The notes: generated by a model from the sequence alone, not told the origin. A stretch of DNA of 64,000 nt from Periplaneta americana (GCF_040183065.1 NC_091117.1:95382001-95446000); one strand, 5' to 3'. Shown: positions 1 to 11,620, numbered from the stretch's first letter. Program-made: numbers and translations.

Positions 1-252
1 TATTGATCACGCATAATTGTCTGAAATATCGCTCAATATTCACTTCGTATAATTGTCTGAAATATCGCGTATAATTGTCTGAAATATCCGTTAATATTCA
101 CTTCGCATAATTGTCTAAAATATCGATCAGTATTCACTTTGCATAATTGTCTGAAATATCGATCAGTATTCACTTCGCATAACTGTCTGAAATATCAGTC
201 AGTATTCACTTCGTATAATAGTCTGAAATATCGATTAATATTCACTTAGCAT
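1..252. repeat. 36-bp tandem satellite array
   Basis: About seven imperfect copies of a 36-bp unit containing TAATTGTCTGAAATATC followed by a TATTCACTTCG block. One unit near 60-85 is shortened. The array runs off the left edge of the window, so its true length is unknown. No coding potential is seen. Confidence 0.85.
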
Positions 253-977
253 AAATTGTAATTTGTTATTTTTCCTTCAACGCACTTGCATATCAAAGTC
301 ATCACACTGATGATCTCGGTAGTCCTTTCTTTTAATGACTTTATTGGATGGAATAAGCAGAGAAGATGCATATTAGCCAAAAATAATTAAGTTAAGCACC
401 AGTAACCTAACATTCTTGATTGCCCAGTATTTTTTCAGTCAGCACCACTGAGTGTGATGTTATTGTCAGTATGTACTTACGAAAATATTAAGAAGGTGAA
501 TACAAAGAATTAATTGGATTAAAAGTAAACATGAAGCATGTAATGTAACGAAAATTCAAGAAATGAGTTTTCTGTTGGGGTTAAAATGATATAATAATGG
601 CTGTGTAGCTGCAGCACCCCCAGACATTTGTGGCTCATTTTCTCTTTTTGTGTTGCTTAATACATTTATTATACAGTCTCTATTTTGCTGCTCGAATTTT
701 TTTTAATTTCGCCCTCATCGACATGCACGCAATTGTTAGTGAAATTACTTTCTCCCCTTGTGCTGTCAGAGTGAAACCAGACACAAGAACTATGGTGAAG
801 CCACTTCCTCTCCTGTAGCTGCCAGTCTCGTCTCGGATGCTTTGCTCGTTAGTTTCACCCCTCCCCTGCTTCCACTTGCCATGAATTCAGAGTCACCAGG
901 CGCTGCAAAATTTACAGCAGTTTATCAATAGCACACAGTTTTAAATAGGTACATTTTCTTTAATGTTGTGAGCAACA
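253..977. other. No gene recognised; flank of the hAT remnant
   Basis: AT-rich sequence with no recognisable coding region. The short open frame at 630-818 has no family resemblance. It may be the 5' non-coding part of the hAT element that becomes readable at 978, but I found no convincing terminal inverted repeat. Confidence 0.5.
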
Positions 978-2973
978 ATGTTTAACTCTGTACAATATTT
1001 ACAGTCTATTCAGTTCAGTACCTTAACATTTCAGGAGAAATGTGAAATTAAGTGTCGTGGAAGATCTACATCTGTGCTAGATATAAAACAGTGTTTGACA
1101 AGCCGACAAAAAGAATATATGAGGAGGTTTAATTGTGATGTGTATAAGAAGTTTGTGTGGTTGACAGGCTGTGATATTAAAAATGTGCTGTTCTGTTTGC
1201 CATGTCTTTTGTTTGGTGGCGATTCTAGCTAGACTCAGAAAGGCATAACAAACCTTAGGAAACTAAATGAAAAGATTAATAAACATGCAAATTCGGCGAA
1301 ACATATAAATAACATTTTGAACTTGGCTATGTTGGGAAGAGTGAATATTCAGGAGAGTTTAAGTTCAGCTCATAAACAAGCTATTGAACATCATAACAAC
1401 GGCGTGAGAAAAAACAGAGAAGTGTTGTCTAGAATTATTGACTGTATCAAGTTCTGTGGAACCAACGAGTTAGCATTACGAGGGCATAATGAAAAGATAG
1501 GGTCTGACAAGCAAAGATTATTCCTTAATATGGTGAAATATACAAGTGAAATAGATTCGATGTTCAAGTGCCATTTGGAGAGCTCTTCGCTATTTAAAGA
1601 CCTATCAAAGAGTATTCAAAATGAGCTACTGGAATGTATTGGATGTATTCAGAGAGGAACTTTTAGCAGAGATTGAGGAAGCCGAATTTGTCTCTGTTCT
1701 TGCTGATGAGACCACAGATATATCTAAAAGATTTCAGCTTGTGATTGTAGTTCGATATTGTAACAAAGAGAGAAAAGCCGCGGAGAAGTTCTGGGGTTTC
1801 TTTAACCCAACCAAGATGCAAATGCAATATCAGAGTGCATACTTTCACAGCTAGAAACAACTTTAAAGCAAAAGAAAGACAAGCTTATTGGACAGAGAAC
1901 GAAGGAGCAGCTGTGATGCGTAGTGTATTAAATGCGGTACAAGCAAAAGTTAGAGGTTGTTACAAATAAGCATATTTTGTGCATTGTTATGCCCATCAGT
2001 TGAATCTCATAATGGAAAGAGCCGCTAACCAACATACAAAGGCTCGCATATTTTTTGCTAATTTATCCAGTATCCCTGCTTTCTTCTCTCGACCCCCACA
2101 TAGACAGTCTGTATTAGATTCATGTGTTTCAAAGAGAATTCCATCAGCTGGAGCAACAAGATGGAATTTTAAAATAAGAACAGTATATGTTGTTCATGGG
2201 AAGATGGAGCCATTTCTATAATAAACATAATGGAATCTGAAACACCTAACAACATCACAATAAATGAGGCAAGCACTGTGGTGCTTGAAGATCCTGAATG
2301 CAATTTCTGACTCAGTTTTTTTCAATTATTGATGCCTCATATAGAGATATTATACAACCAACTACAACATCGCCAGTTAGATGTTTCTAAGGTTCACATC
2401 TGCATATCAAGCTTTGTTAATGCCATATAGACAGTACAGAACAATGCACAGTTGAGCAGTGAGAACTGTGAAAATGAAAACCCTAGAAGCGTCATAAGGT
2501 CGAAGGGATTCAGACAAGGGTTGCGGGAGCCAAGGAAGTGTGTGACCTCATTGTCATACAAGCTAACATCCAATTCCAGTTCATAGATTATCTGATAGTA
2601 TCTTCTCTTCTGTATCAAGAAAAATTTGAATGCTACAAAAGCTCATTTCCTGAAAATGACCTAAATGCCTGTTTGAAGCTTTTTCCAATGTTCGACAAAG
2701 ACAACTAAAAACGGAACTCACTGTGTTGTATCAGGGACAAGAATTCAGAAATATCAGTGACGCAGTCAAGCTCTTGCAGTTTCTTCTATCTGAGAACTTG
2801 CAGGCCTCGTTTTGAGAAGTTGTGAAACTATTATGCATAGCTATCACTATACCAATGACAACTTTCGAACCAGAACGTTGCTTTTCGTGTTTGGAAAGAG
2901 TAAAATCCTATCTTAGAAATACAATGAGAGAAGAGAGACTGACCACATTAGCTATGTTGTCCATTAAAAAGAC
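978..2973 (+). pseudogene. hAT transposase pseudogene, ZMYM1-like (TTF / DUF4371 type)
   Basis: Degenerate cut-and-paste transposase read in pieces over three frames. Near 1125-1230 a TTF-type zinc-finger segment is visible (FVWLTGCDIKNVLFCLPCLLF). The DUF4371-like core follows (ALRGHNE near 1470; VLADETTDIS near 1700, carrying the first catalytic Asp). CYAHQLNLIMERA near 1980 and TRWNF near 2160 are typical of the family. At 2860-2970 the C-terminal hAT dimerisation block is present (ERCFSCLERVKSYLRN, then LAMLSIKK). Stops at 1231 and 1852 and frame changes near 1620, 1860 and 2220 show it is dead. A Tc1-type element is inserted immediately after the C-terminal block. Confidence 0.85.
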
Positions 2974-2975
2974 TA

Positions 2976-4420
2976 CACTACTCAAAAAAAGTTTTGAACC
3001 ACCTGGATTTTTGTTCAAAACAAGTTCTGCACCATCTCAATTTTGGTGAAAGTGTGTGGATCACAATTGACACACCTTATGAAAACAAACCACAAATTTT
3101 ACTGCACAAACAAGTAATGAAAGCAAAGGAAATTAGCTGGAAAGTGTTTCTGTGCTAATCGTCGAAATCAAAAACCTCTTCTGGAGGACTCTAATATCAT
3201 GTTACTCCACCCCTTATGTTGGAGCATGCTTGAATCCTCCTCAGCCTGCCGTCCACAAGATGGTCGAGGCATTGTTGGTCAAGCAAGTACCACTCTTCTA
3301 CAGTGGCTCTCCTGAGGGCTTGTATGGTGAGAGGTGGGTTCTGTGGCGTCGTACTGCATGTTTCAACATGTCCCAAGCATGTTCAATCGGATTCATGTTT
3401 GGTGACATCGAAGGCCATTCCATTCTTTGTATGCCAGCCTCTTGGAGGAAGGTACTGACAAGATGGATGCGGTGCACTCGCGCGTTGTCATCTTGGAATA
3501 CAAACCCATCGCCTAAATATTGGCTGTAGGGCTAAACAATGGACTGGAGAATCCTGTCCCGGTACTGTGCAGCTCTCAAAGTAATCTCGACGTCGACGAG
3601 TGGCGTCCAATGTCTGTACATGATGCCTGCCTAAAACATCACTGATCCACCTTCCTGCTGGATCCGATGGATAGTATGCCTGAGTCATGAATTGGTACCT
3701 TGTTCTTCCCACACTCTCCTATGACGATTGTCAGGCGTGAGACAAATCCCGCACTCATTGGTAAAGAGGACCTTACGCCATTGATTCAGGTCCCATTGCA
3801 TGTGTTCTCTTGCCCATCTGTTCCTGAAGTCACGGTGCTGAGGTTGTGGTAGTGGTGTTCGTGTAGGACGTCTGGAGGCTAAATTGTCTTTGTGAAGTCC
3901 GTTCTTACAATTTGGGTCGACAGAGCCGTCACAGTTGCCTCCCGGAAGGCATTGTGCAGTTCCGTGTCATTGTCCTTTCTGTTTCTACGAGCCATAATTC
4001 GTAGATATCAGTCTTCAGCTGCTGTTGTTGACCGAGGGCGACCTCTGTGAGGCATGTCTTGGACATTTTGAATAACACGATATCTTTGACATGTTCTAAC
4101 GACGTTGCTATGATGTATGCAAACTTCCCATACCGACAACACTTTCTGTCACAAAGTAACGATGCTTGCACAAGTAAACATGCTGATGATCCTTCTAGGC
4201 ATGTTGACAAACTGAACAGAGCACTGTTTAATGCAGTTCAGGATTCCAATCACAGTGTACTCTACTGACATACCAAAGCCAGAAGCTTTAATTTCACTCT
4301 CAATGGACAGGTGCCAATCTACTATGCCAATATCATTGTCTACTGATCAGGAAAACATAAACATAAATATTAACATAAACAAAAAACACGCAAGATATGC
4401 AAAACTTTTTTTGAGTAGTG
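2976..4420. mobile_element. Tc1-like DNA transposon inserted in the hAT remnant
   Basis: Ends are inverted copies: CACTACTCAAAAAAAGTTTT at 2976 and its complement ending at 4420. The left flank is TA and the right flank TG, consistent with a decayed TA target duplication. The 1.45-kb size suits a Tc1-family element with one transposase, read on the minus strand. Confidence 0.85.
3195..4080 (-). pseudogene. Tc1-family DD34E transposase, catalytically dead
   Basis: Read leftwards, the IS630/Tc1 transposase landmarks appear in order: a helix-turn-helix region (VALGQQQQ near 4035), VLFTNECG near 3765, FQDDNARVHRIHL near 3490, SPNMNPIEHAWD near 3400 and RRHRTHLSPYKP near 3340. The first catalytic Asp of the usual LFTDE is Asn here. 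The second Asp and final Glu survive. Several stops and frameshifts interrupt the frame. It is the only gene of the 2976-4420 element. Confidence 0.82.
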
Positions 4421-4422
4421 TG

Positions 4423-4850
4423 AGAAATAATGGTGATATAATTAATTCATTGTTAGAGTGTCCTTTTTCGAGAAGAAATGGTAATGAAAGAAAGGAAGTT
4501 TTAAATAAAGATATAGCCTACCGAGATACCTACCCCATCATTGACAATTTTTCTGACAGATAATCTTAAACCGCGAGTTTCTATTGCATCCTAGTATGGG
4601 CAACATAAATGGGTAAGTGGTAATGTGATGCAAAATAAACTTTTCTGTTGGCCTTGTTTGTTGCTATCAAAAAAAAAATAAAAAGAAAATAAAGACAGAA
4701 AGAAAGAACAGTGTGTTTGCTGAGAGCTTCAGTGATCTGAAAGATATTTTCAGAGGAATTTCAACAAATACTTCTTCAGCTGAGTGTATGTTACACTACA
4801 TATTTGACTTTAATAAGAAGTTGATTCAAAAGTCTGCAACCTAACCTACA
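4423..4850 (+). pseudogene. Second hAT (ZMYM1-like) N-terminal fragment
   Basis: Just beyond the Tc1 element, frames on the plus strand read an N-terminal hAT segment: IINSLLECPFSRRNGNERKE near 4435, then FLLHPSMGNINGQ and KLFCWPCLL (TTF-type cysteine block) near 4580-4670, then FAESFSDLKDIFRGIS near 4720-4765. An A-rich expansion near 4668-4700 breaks the frame. This repeats the N-terminal part of the family already seen at 978-2973, so it is a separate copy or a rearranged piece. Confidence 0.6.
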
Positions 4851-5054
4851 AGACAAGGCGCACGGAACTAATCTTTAAATAAGGTAAGTTGCATGATTTA
4901 TAATATATTTTTGTATGCAGCCCCTCTGATTCAATACCCATATCTAATATGGCGTATACAGAACCTTGAGCCAAAGGGAAACCCCCACCTTATATAAAAT
5001 ACATAAAAATAGCACCAAGACTAAAAAAAAATTAAATATTATATTTAGTGGCCA

Positions 5055-5400
5055 CAACATAGCACTGAATGATAGGTGAGCAAGCCAAGGACTGTGACAA
5101 GGTGATGGGACAGATAAGTAACAGGAGGCCGAGAACTTGACAAGGTTAGAATGGATTAAATGAGGGGGATAGATGAGTGACAGGAGACTAAGGACTGTGA
5201 CAAGGTTAGAGTGGATTAGATGACGTGATAGCTAAGTAACAGGAGACCGAGAACTGTGACAAGGTTAGAATGATTGAGACATAGGACTGTGAGGTTAGAG
5301 TGTGTTAGATAAGGAAACATAGTGTATGTGACAGAAGGCCAGTGGCCGTGAAAAAGAGTAGAGTAGATTAGATAAGGAGATAGCTAAGTGACAGAAGGCC
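5055..5400. repeat. Tandem repeat, about 60-bp unit (satellite A)
   Basis: Five or so degenerate units containing GTGACAAGGTTAGAGTGGATTAGAT followed by GTGACAGGAG, with one or more units truncated. A related stretch occurs at 60005-60135, so this is an interspersed satellite. Confidence 0.75.
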
Positions 5401-5404
5401 GAGG

Positions 5405-5872
5405 AAAAAAGTAAATGCTGATACTTGAAATCCTCGATCATTTTACCTAACGTATCTTCCTCTAAATGTAAGCACTGATACTTGCAATCCTTGACCATTT
5501 TACCTAACAGCTATCTTCCTCTGAAAGTAAGTGCTGATACTTGCAATTCCGATCATTTTTCCTAATGTGTCTTCCTCTAAAAGTAAGCACTGATACTTGC
5601 AATCCTTGACCATTTTACCTAACAGCTATCTTCCTCTGAAAGTAAGTGCTGATACTTGCAATTCCGATCATTTTTCCTAATGTGTCTTCCTCTAAAAGTA
5701 AGCACTGATACTTGCAATCCTTGACCATTTTACCTAACGTATCTTCCTCTAAAAGTAAGTGCTGATACTTCCGATTCTCGATCATTTTTCTTAATGTATC
5801 TTCCTCTGAAAGTAAGTGCTGATACTTGCAATCCTCGAGCATTTTACTAAAGTATCTCTCTCTAAAAGTAAA
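5405..5872. repeat. Tandem repeat, about 58-bp unit with 116-bp dimer (satellite B)
   Basis: Eight units built on CTGATACTTGCAATC, CATTTTACCTAA and TATCTTCCTCT. A 116-bp dimer at 5474-5589 recurs nearly perfectly at 5590-5705, showing recent duplication of a two-unit block. Open frames over the array on the minus strand are repeat artefacts. Confidence 0.85.
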
Positions 5873-6120
5873 CGCTGATGCTGTAAATCACTTTGTCATG
5901 TGTTATCATTGTCACTTTCTCATCTGTTACCATTGGAAGTGGATCTATATTAAACCAGGATTAGGATGATGTTGATTAAGTTAATGAAGACATAATAAAT
6001 GCTAGCAAGGAGGAAGACTGAACTCAACAACTGCCTATCTTCATTACAAATTCCAATCCAAATTTTCTATGATTTAGATGTTGAACCCTGTTATAGGAAA
6101 CCGATGCTATAGGCATTGAT

Positions 6121-6379
6121 TTTTATTTTATTTTATTGGGTTATTTTACGACGCTGCATCAACATCTAGGTTATTTAGCGTCTGAATGATATGAAGGTGA
6201 TAATGCCGGTGAAATGAGTCCGGGGTCCAGCACCGAAAGTTACCCAGCATTTGCTCGTATTGGGTTCAGGGAAAACCCCGGAAAAAACCTCAACCAGGTA
6301 ACTTGCCCCGACCGGGATTCGAATCCGGGCCACCTGGTTTCACAGCCAGACGCGCTGACCGTTACTCCACAGGTGTGGA
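6121..6379 (-). mobile_element. tRNA-derived SINE (family 1), complete
   Basis: Read on the minus strand it starts with a tRNA-like head (GTAACGGTCAGCGCGTCTGG, A-box region, then a B-box GATTCGAATCCC), continues through a shared body and ends in an AT-rich TAAAATAAAA tail. It is bracketed by a perfect 14-bp target-site duplication CTATAGGCATTGAT (6107-6120 and 6380-6393). Other copies are at 13830, 60592 and, rearranged, 34624. Confidence 0.92.
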
Positions 6380-6393
6380 CTATAGGCATTGAT

Positions 6394-6898
6394 CCAATGG
6401 TGCGTCTATGCCCTGTAATGGTGATGAGTAGGGCCCGGATAATTATGTAATTACATGTTTTTTTTTCTATTAACATTAAGATACGAGATTTGTGATATGT
6501 TGGAGTTTCATGCCAATTAGAGCCTAAAAACGTAAACTTGAAAGTATATATTTTTACATATTTTGCTCTTAAGTACATACTCTTACATATTTTGCTCTTA
6601 AGTACATATTTTTACATATTTATTAATATTTCCATGCTTAATTGCAATTTTATTCATTATAACATGCCTGTATATCCTACAAGTCTATGACCTTGGGCAA
6701 GAAGGTCAAAAAGGTTTTCTGTCTTGAATCTCTCTGCCTGTCTGTCGGTCACGTGATGGGCACCTTGCCACTGCGTGTCCAAGCCATGCGTCAATTAGTC
6801 GCAGTTAGCTGGCGTATGTAGATTGAATAATAACTTTGTGTTATGTGACCTCAGCATTTAATTCTTTTTTAATTTCAAGTTAAATGTTGTACTAAAAG
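6394..6898. other. AT-rich spacer with a short 30-bp tandem repeat
   Basis: Near 6546-6625 about three copies of a unit containing ACATATTTTGCTCTTAAGT are visible. Otherwise no gene is seen. The stretch may be the 5' non-coding end of the hAT element that starts at 6899. Confidence 0.5.
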
Positions 6899-8420
6899 AT
6901 GCCGAAGGAAAAAATCTCACTCTGTGTAAAGTTAAAGCATTACACAGAGGAATTTGACAATTTATCCACAGATGGAAAGGTACTTTTTTGCCTTGTTTGT
7001 GAGAAGAATGTGCCCTGTTCTCAATGTTTTCAAGTCCTGGAACACTTATCCACGTCACATCATTGTGCCCATGCTTCAAAACCATATCTCAAAAGCAGTT
7101 GTTACTCACTGAACCTCAACTCAGGAACGCCCAGAACCTCAGAAATCTCAGTTTGCAAGTGATCTGCGCTGTGCTATGGTTTGTGCTGATATCCCTATTT
7201 GGAAGTTAAAAAATCCAGTGCTGTGCGAGTTCCTTGAGAAATACATATGTGAAACTGTGCTAGATTAATCTACAATCAGGGAGAACTATGATCTTGACTT
7301 ATATACGGAAACAATCAACTCTATTCATTTGGAAATTGGTGCTGATGATCTCATTTGGATTTCAATTGACGAGGCAACTGATGTATAGGAATGATATATT
7401 GGAAATGTTATAGTGGGCGTGTTGAAAGATAATGAAGCGAGTAAGCTTGTGTTGTTAACTTGTGAGGTGTTACCAAAATGCAATCATCAAAATATTGCTA
7501 AATTATTTAATGATGCAATGGGACTTTTGTGGCCCGATGGGGTGAAACACAGTAATGTCTTCCTTCTTGTGACGGATGCAGCAACATATATGTGCAAAGC
7601 TGCCACAGCTTTATATCCTAAAATGTTACATCTCACATGTCTTGTGCATGCATTCCATCGCATAGCAGAACTAGTTCCATCTAACTTTTCTAAAGATGAC
7701 ACACTAATTTCGAATACAAATAAAGTATTTTTAAAGGCTTACAACAGAGTTCATAAATTCGAAGAACTGTTTCCTGAGCTTCGACTTCTTCTTCATTCCA
7801 TCTTAACGAGGTGGGGAAGCTGGATTGATGCTGTAGGCTACTATGCAAAGAATTTTGATTCTGTGAAACAAGTTCTCGAGCATTTTATTCTCAAGATGCA
7901 GTTTCTGTAGAAACAGCAAAGCAATCATTTAGTGATGCAAAGCTTAAAAATGATATTGCCTACATCCAGTGCAATTTTTCGCATTTATGCATTGCCATTA
8001 AATCTTTGGAGATATCTTCTTCCATACTCTCAGACAGGCTTGATGTTGTTCATTCTGCAGTCACGTCTCTGAAAAGCCTACAAGGGCCGGTTGTAGCTGC
8101 AGTGAAGGATACGCTTTCTTCCAGTGTGAAGAAAAACTCAGGATTCAAGGCTATCAGTGTTATTAACAGAGTGCTAAATGAAAGTAGTACCAAAGTCTTT
8201 GAAATTGAGTACACACTAGAAGTTTTGTGCAAGTTTAAATATGCACCCATTACATAATGTGAATTTGAACGATCATTTAGACAGTACAAAGCCATGTTAC
8301 ACGATAACAGGAGAAGTTTTCTATTTGGCAATTTGAAACACATGTTTGTTCCTTATTGTTATGGGGTTCGTAATGTAACAGCAATATGTAATTTTCAATT
8401 TTTAAGTTATGTACATGCAT
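6899..8420 (+). pseudogene. hAT transposase pseudogene, CGGBP1-like type
   Basis: It opens with MPKEKISLCVKLKHYTEEF and a zinc-finger-like CLVCEKNVPCSQ segment. The core reads ISIDEATDV near 7355, KLFNDAMGLLWPDGV near 7500, LLVTDAATYM near 7565, LTCLVHAFHRIAE near 7630 and LHSILTRWGSW near 7790. After a stop and frame change near 7910, the C-terminal part reads GPVVAAVKDTLSS, KYAPIT, then the dimerisation motif CEFERSFRQYKAM near 8255. At least two stops and two frame changes make it non-functional. Related pieces occur at 27670, 49690 and, more distantly, 11430. Confidence 0.85.
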
Positions 8421-9003
8421 CTCCAGATTATTATATCTAGTTGTAATATTGGATCCATAACATGGTATGTGTTAAGACATGACGTGATTCTGTAGGTAGC
8501 CTATCAGCAATATATTTCCTTAAAATTTTCAAGTGTTCGTAACTTTCTTCTCCCTCTCGGTCACTCCTTGTTTCTTCAGTACCTTTCCTACATGCTATTC
8601 TAAAGACAGAGGACATTGAAGTAATTTGCTTAAATATAACATCCAACTGGTTAGAGATTGTATTTTAATCAATGTATAATGCCGAGAATTAAAAAAAATC
8701 TAATACAGGCTACATGTGTTACTGGTAAAGTAATATTTCGAATTTTATTGGTCATATTTTTATGTTTTAGGTCATAAATGCATGCATATATCCTATTTTT
8801 TAGGTCATAGAAATCCGCCCCCTAGTGATGAGAGTCACTTGCAGTTTAGGTTGGAGAAGCTACACTTACTCAAACTGCTTCGATCATTTGAATCCATATT
8901 TTTATGACCTTCAATCATCTTTAGTATTATCAAGAGAATGGCAATGTGCATAGGCCAATATTCACAGGTGCAAGGGAAAAAATTACCTTTCATTGAAGTT
9001 CTG
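8421..9003. other. No gene recognised
   Basis: AT-rich sequence after the hAT remnant. It contains two copies of a TTTTAGGTCATA motif near 8766 and 8799 but nothing identifiable as coding. Confidence 0.5.
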
Positions 9004-9228
9004 GCTGATATGTACAGTACATCTACTATCAGACACTACAGCTGTTTGTATACATCTGAAGCTTGACTAGTGCAATATGTAACTAGTCAGCAGTGTATAC
9101 AATGGAGGGAGAAAGGAACTGGCCACCCTACCCTATTATCTCCTGGCTTAATTGCCTCATGAGTGATGTCTTATTGGTGTCACGTATGAGGTTCAAACCT
9201 GTTTTCTGACAGTTGACTAAACAACAAC
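9004..9228 (+). mobile_element. SINE (family 2) with (AAC)n tail
   Basis: It shares GGAACTGGCCACCCTA, a TATTGGTGTCAC block, a B-box-like GAGGTTCAAACCTG and a terminal AACAACAACA tail with copies at 33086 (inverted) and 63632. A short interspersed element is the simplest reading. The 5' end is poorly defined. Confidence 0.75.
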
Positions 9229-9322
9229 AGAAAAATAGATCTATGATAAAACCATGGAAAATACCCATATAACAGGTATCTGTTTCACCATTATGCTAGA
9301 GAATCTCTTTCTTCTCACTAAA

Positions 9323-9437
9323 GCTCCAATTATGATCGGTATTACTATAAAGAAAATTATAATGAAAGCATGAGCAGTAACAATTACATTATAAATTTGA
9401 TCATCCCCAATCAATGAACCTGGCTGCCCAAGTTCGG
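9323..9437 (-). pseudogene. Nuclear mitochondrial insertion: cox1 fragment
   Basis: About 115 bp translate on the minus strand as [20 protein letters not shown] and then [17 protein letters not shown], the N-terminal part of cytochrome c oxidase subunit I. The ATA codons sit where COX1 has Met, as expected for DNA that used the invertebrate mitochondrial code. It is too short for function and is interrupted on both sides by unrelated nuclear sequence. Confidence 0.93.
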
Positions 9438-9439
9438 TC

Positions 9440-9532
9440 GATGTTCCTTCCCTCCCCCTCCCTCTCCTCACTCCCTCGCCCCCTTCCCTCTCCGCATCTC
9501 CCCCCTCCCCCTCTCTCTCCTATTTTTTTCCC
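9440..9532. repeat. C/T-rich low-complexity tract
   Basis: Nearly pure CCCTCC / CTCTCC polypyrimidine run directly abutting the cox1 insertion. Confidence 0.85.
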
Positions 9533-9559
9533 TTCGTTTTTTCACCAGTCTTCGAAACG

Positions 9560-9897
9560 TATGGAGGCGCTTACCAATGTGACCAAACTCAGATTATCAA
9601 AATATACTCAAACTCGATGGAACTTCAGATCTCGTTTGGTTGAATCTATAAAAGTACTTAAGGAAAGTCTTCTACTGGAATTTTGGAAGACGACTTAAGG
9701 AAGTTGGAAGATACGACAATTAGGGAAGATAACGGATTTATTCGTCTATTAGAAGACTTTGAATTTAATTTCTTGCTTTCAGTTTTTAGCGATGTGTTTT
9801 CGAAAACAAGTATTTTCTTCGATATTCTCCAAATTAAAACTAGTGATATTGATTTCTGTACTAATGATTCGATGACCGAAAGAAATTATATTTTCTA
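9560..9897 (+). pseudogene. hAT transposase fragment (middle region)
   Basis: RMEALTNVTKLRLSKYTQTR followed by WNFRSRLVES resembles the TRWNSR segment of ZMYM1-like hAT transposases. After a frame change at about 9690, DNGFIRLLEDFEFNFLLSVF and ILQIKTSDIDFC continue the match. No N- or C-terminal part is attached. Confidence 0.6.
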
Positions 9898-9899
9898 AA

Positions 9900-11010
9900 G
9901 TTACTCGTTGCTTGATGTACTCGACTCACCAACATCGAAGATGGAGAGAGTTTCTCCGGGAAGCAAGTGTTTGTGTTAAAATGGGCAGTTTGATTGCGTC
10001 GGGAGTTATTGGCTGGTGGTTTGTTAGCGGAGTTTGGGCAGTGAATATTTATATTGTATGTAATGAGACTATGTTTAATTTTCCGCAGATCGAGTGTAGC
10101 GTGGATTATTATGTGTATGTAGAGAAGTTACCGCCAAGGACTGTGCACAATGCGATCATTGCGTTGGGAAGTATGTTCGATGTCGGGCTCTGTGATTATA
10201 TCAACTATTGGACTATGACTGATTATGCATTTGTTGTATGCGAAGTGGGAATAGCTTTGAGTTTTAATCCATCTTCTGTGACTACTGTGTGATTGCAACG
10301 TGGGGAAAAGTCGCACTGACTATTGGTGTGCTCATATCTATGTTTAGTTGTTTTCTAGAGATTGCGGGACAAATGAACTTCCACTATGATTAGCCGTGAC
10401 CATCCATCTCGCTGGAGTCAGTGGAGATCGCCCGGGATTGCGAGGCATTCAGTGAGTTACATCTCAAGCCAACCATTGGTGATGTCAGCGCATTTAACCA
10501 GTAGGTTTGAGCACCGGTGATCATCTGTAGCAGTGCGGTCAAAGCACTCTGCTACAATCGAAGGCGAATGCAGATTGCAGAGTCGACCGTGTCCCACTGT
10601 GAAGAGGTCCGAGAATTGGGGGCGTTCGGTAAGGAACGCCTCAAGACGGCGATGCTGGTTTGTTCATCCTGTCACCAAGTCGCAGTGCGGTCAAGGACTC
10701 CGAGTAAGCGTCGGATGGCGTTCTGGTGATGGCAGTCTGGGACCGCCGAATGCCCATCGTTTCCGACAAGTCGACCGTGTGCCTGTTGTGATGTATGGCT
10801 ACCAGGCCACAAGAAATCTTATTACAGAATGTACCTCACACCTGGCGGGACTTGCGATTGCAGCACACATTTTAACAGCAAGTGGCTCAGAGAGGAACAA
10901 AGACACGACCTTGACTCTACCGCTGCTCGATGCGTACTGCTTCAAGGTACACTCCACCGCAAGAGCGGCGCCACTGTCTCTGTTGTTACGTACGCTATAT
11001 GAGACGTTCA
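9900..11010. other. GC-richer unassigned block
   Basis: From about 10380 to 11000 base composition is visibly richer in G and C than the surroundings. Internal direct repeats are present: CAGTGCGGTCAA at 10532 and 10683, and GTCGACCGTGT near 10581 and 10771. Open frames of 126 and 164 codons exist, but I do not recognise a family and would not call them genes. It could be non-coding DNA of an element. Confidence 0.4.
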
Positions 11011-11023
11011 GAGCAAAAGTGGT

Positions 11024-11206
11024 GTAAGTCAAAATTGGATAATGAGGTTTAAAGTAAAAATTTTGTAAAATGTTGTGCAAAGTAGCAATTAATATGTCGT
11101 TCTTGCTACCCACTGACTACTAATAGTTTAAATAAAGTGAATATTAATTGCTACTTTGCGCTGTATTTTACAGAATGTTTACTTCAACCCTCATTACTAA
11201 AGATGA
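11024..11206. repeat. Imperfect inverted repeat, arms about 70 bp
   Basis: The left arm includes TGCAAAGTAGCAATTAATAT (about 11078-11097). The right arm includes its complement ATATTAATTGCTACTTTGCG (about 11142-11161). The match continues outward through ATTTTGTAAAAT / ATTTTACAGAAT and GATAATGAGG / CCTCATTACT. A loop of about 45 bp separates the arms. It may be a small foldback element. Confidence 0.65.
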
Positions 11207-11429
11207 GGGATTTGTGCGGTTTGTCGTCAGATTGCGTGTGCATAGACGTTATACAGATGTATGCCCAGTGCCTGTGTTGTCTTCCGACGTAAACAAACCA
11301 CGCGAAGAGTACAGTCTTAAAATGACAGATGCAACACTCCAGTAAGGTCTAGCAGATGACAATATACAAATATGAGGAATATGTTGAAATATTAGTATAG
11401 TTAGAAGAAGAAACTTGCCTTTATGATTC

Positions 11430-11620
11430 ATTCATAGCTTCAGAGCCATCACAAACCGAATTGCACTGCACTACTACAGACGTTCTTAAATTATCGAATG
11501 TCAAACGTCGTCGTCGATCACTCAAACAGTTTTTGAACTGCGAAAAGCTTCTTTCAACGTCACAGGACGTTAACAGTGCATATGTCAAGTATACTATTCT
11601 GTCGTCTGATGATTTTGCAT
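11430..11620 (-). pseudogene. hAT C-terminal dimerisation fragment
   Basis: The minus strand encodes TSCDVERSFSQFKNCLSDRR followed by RRLTFDNLRTSVVVQCN, the conserved C-terminal block of hAT transposases. No upstream part of the gene was recognised, so it is a remnant. Confidence 0.8.

Noticed and set aside
1-252. CRISPR array
   Set aside because: Units are contiguous 36-bp tandem repeats without unique spacers, in a eukaryotic genome.
5615-5842. Repetitive 75-residue protein with EEDTLGKMI repeats
   Set aside because: It comes entirely from satellite B; no start context or conservation.
10533-11027. 164-codon open frame in the GC-richer block
   Set aside because: No recognised domain, atypical composition and overlapping alternative frames; kept only as an unassigned block.
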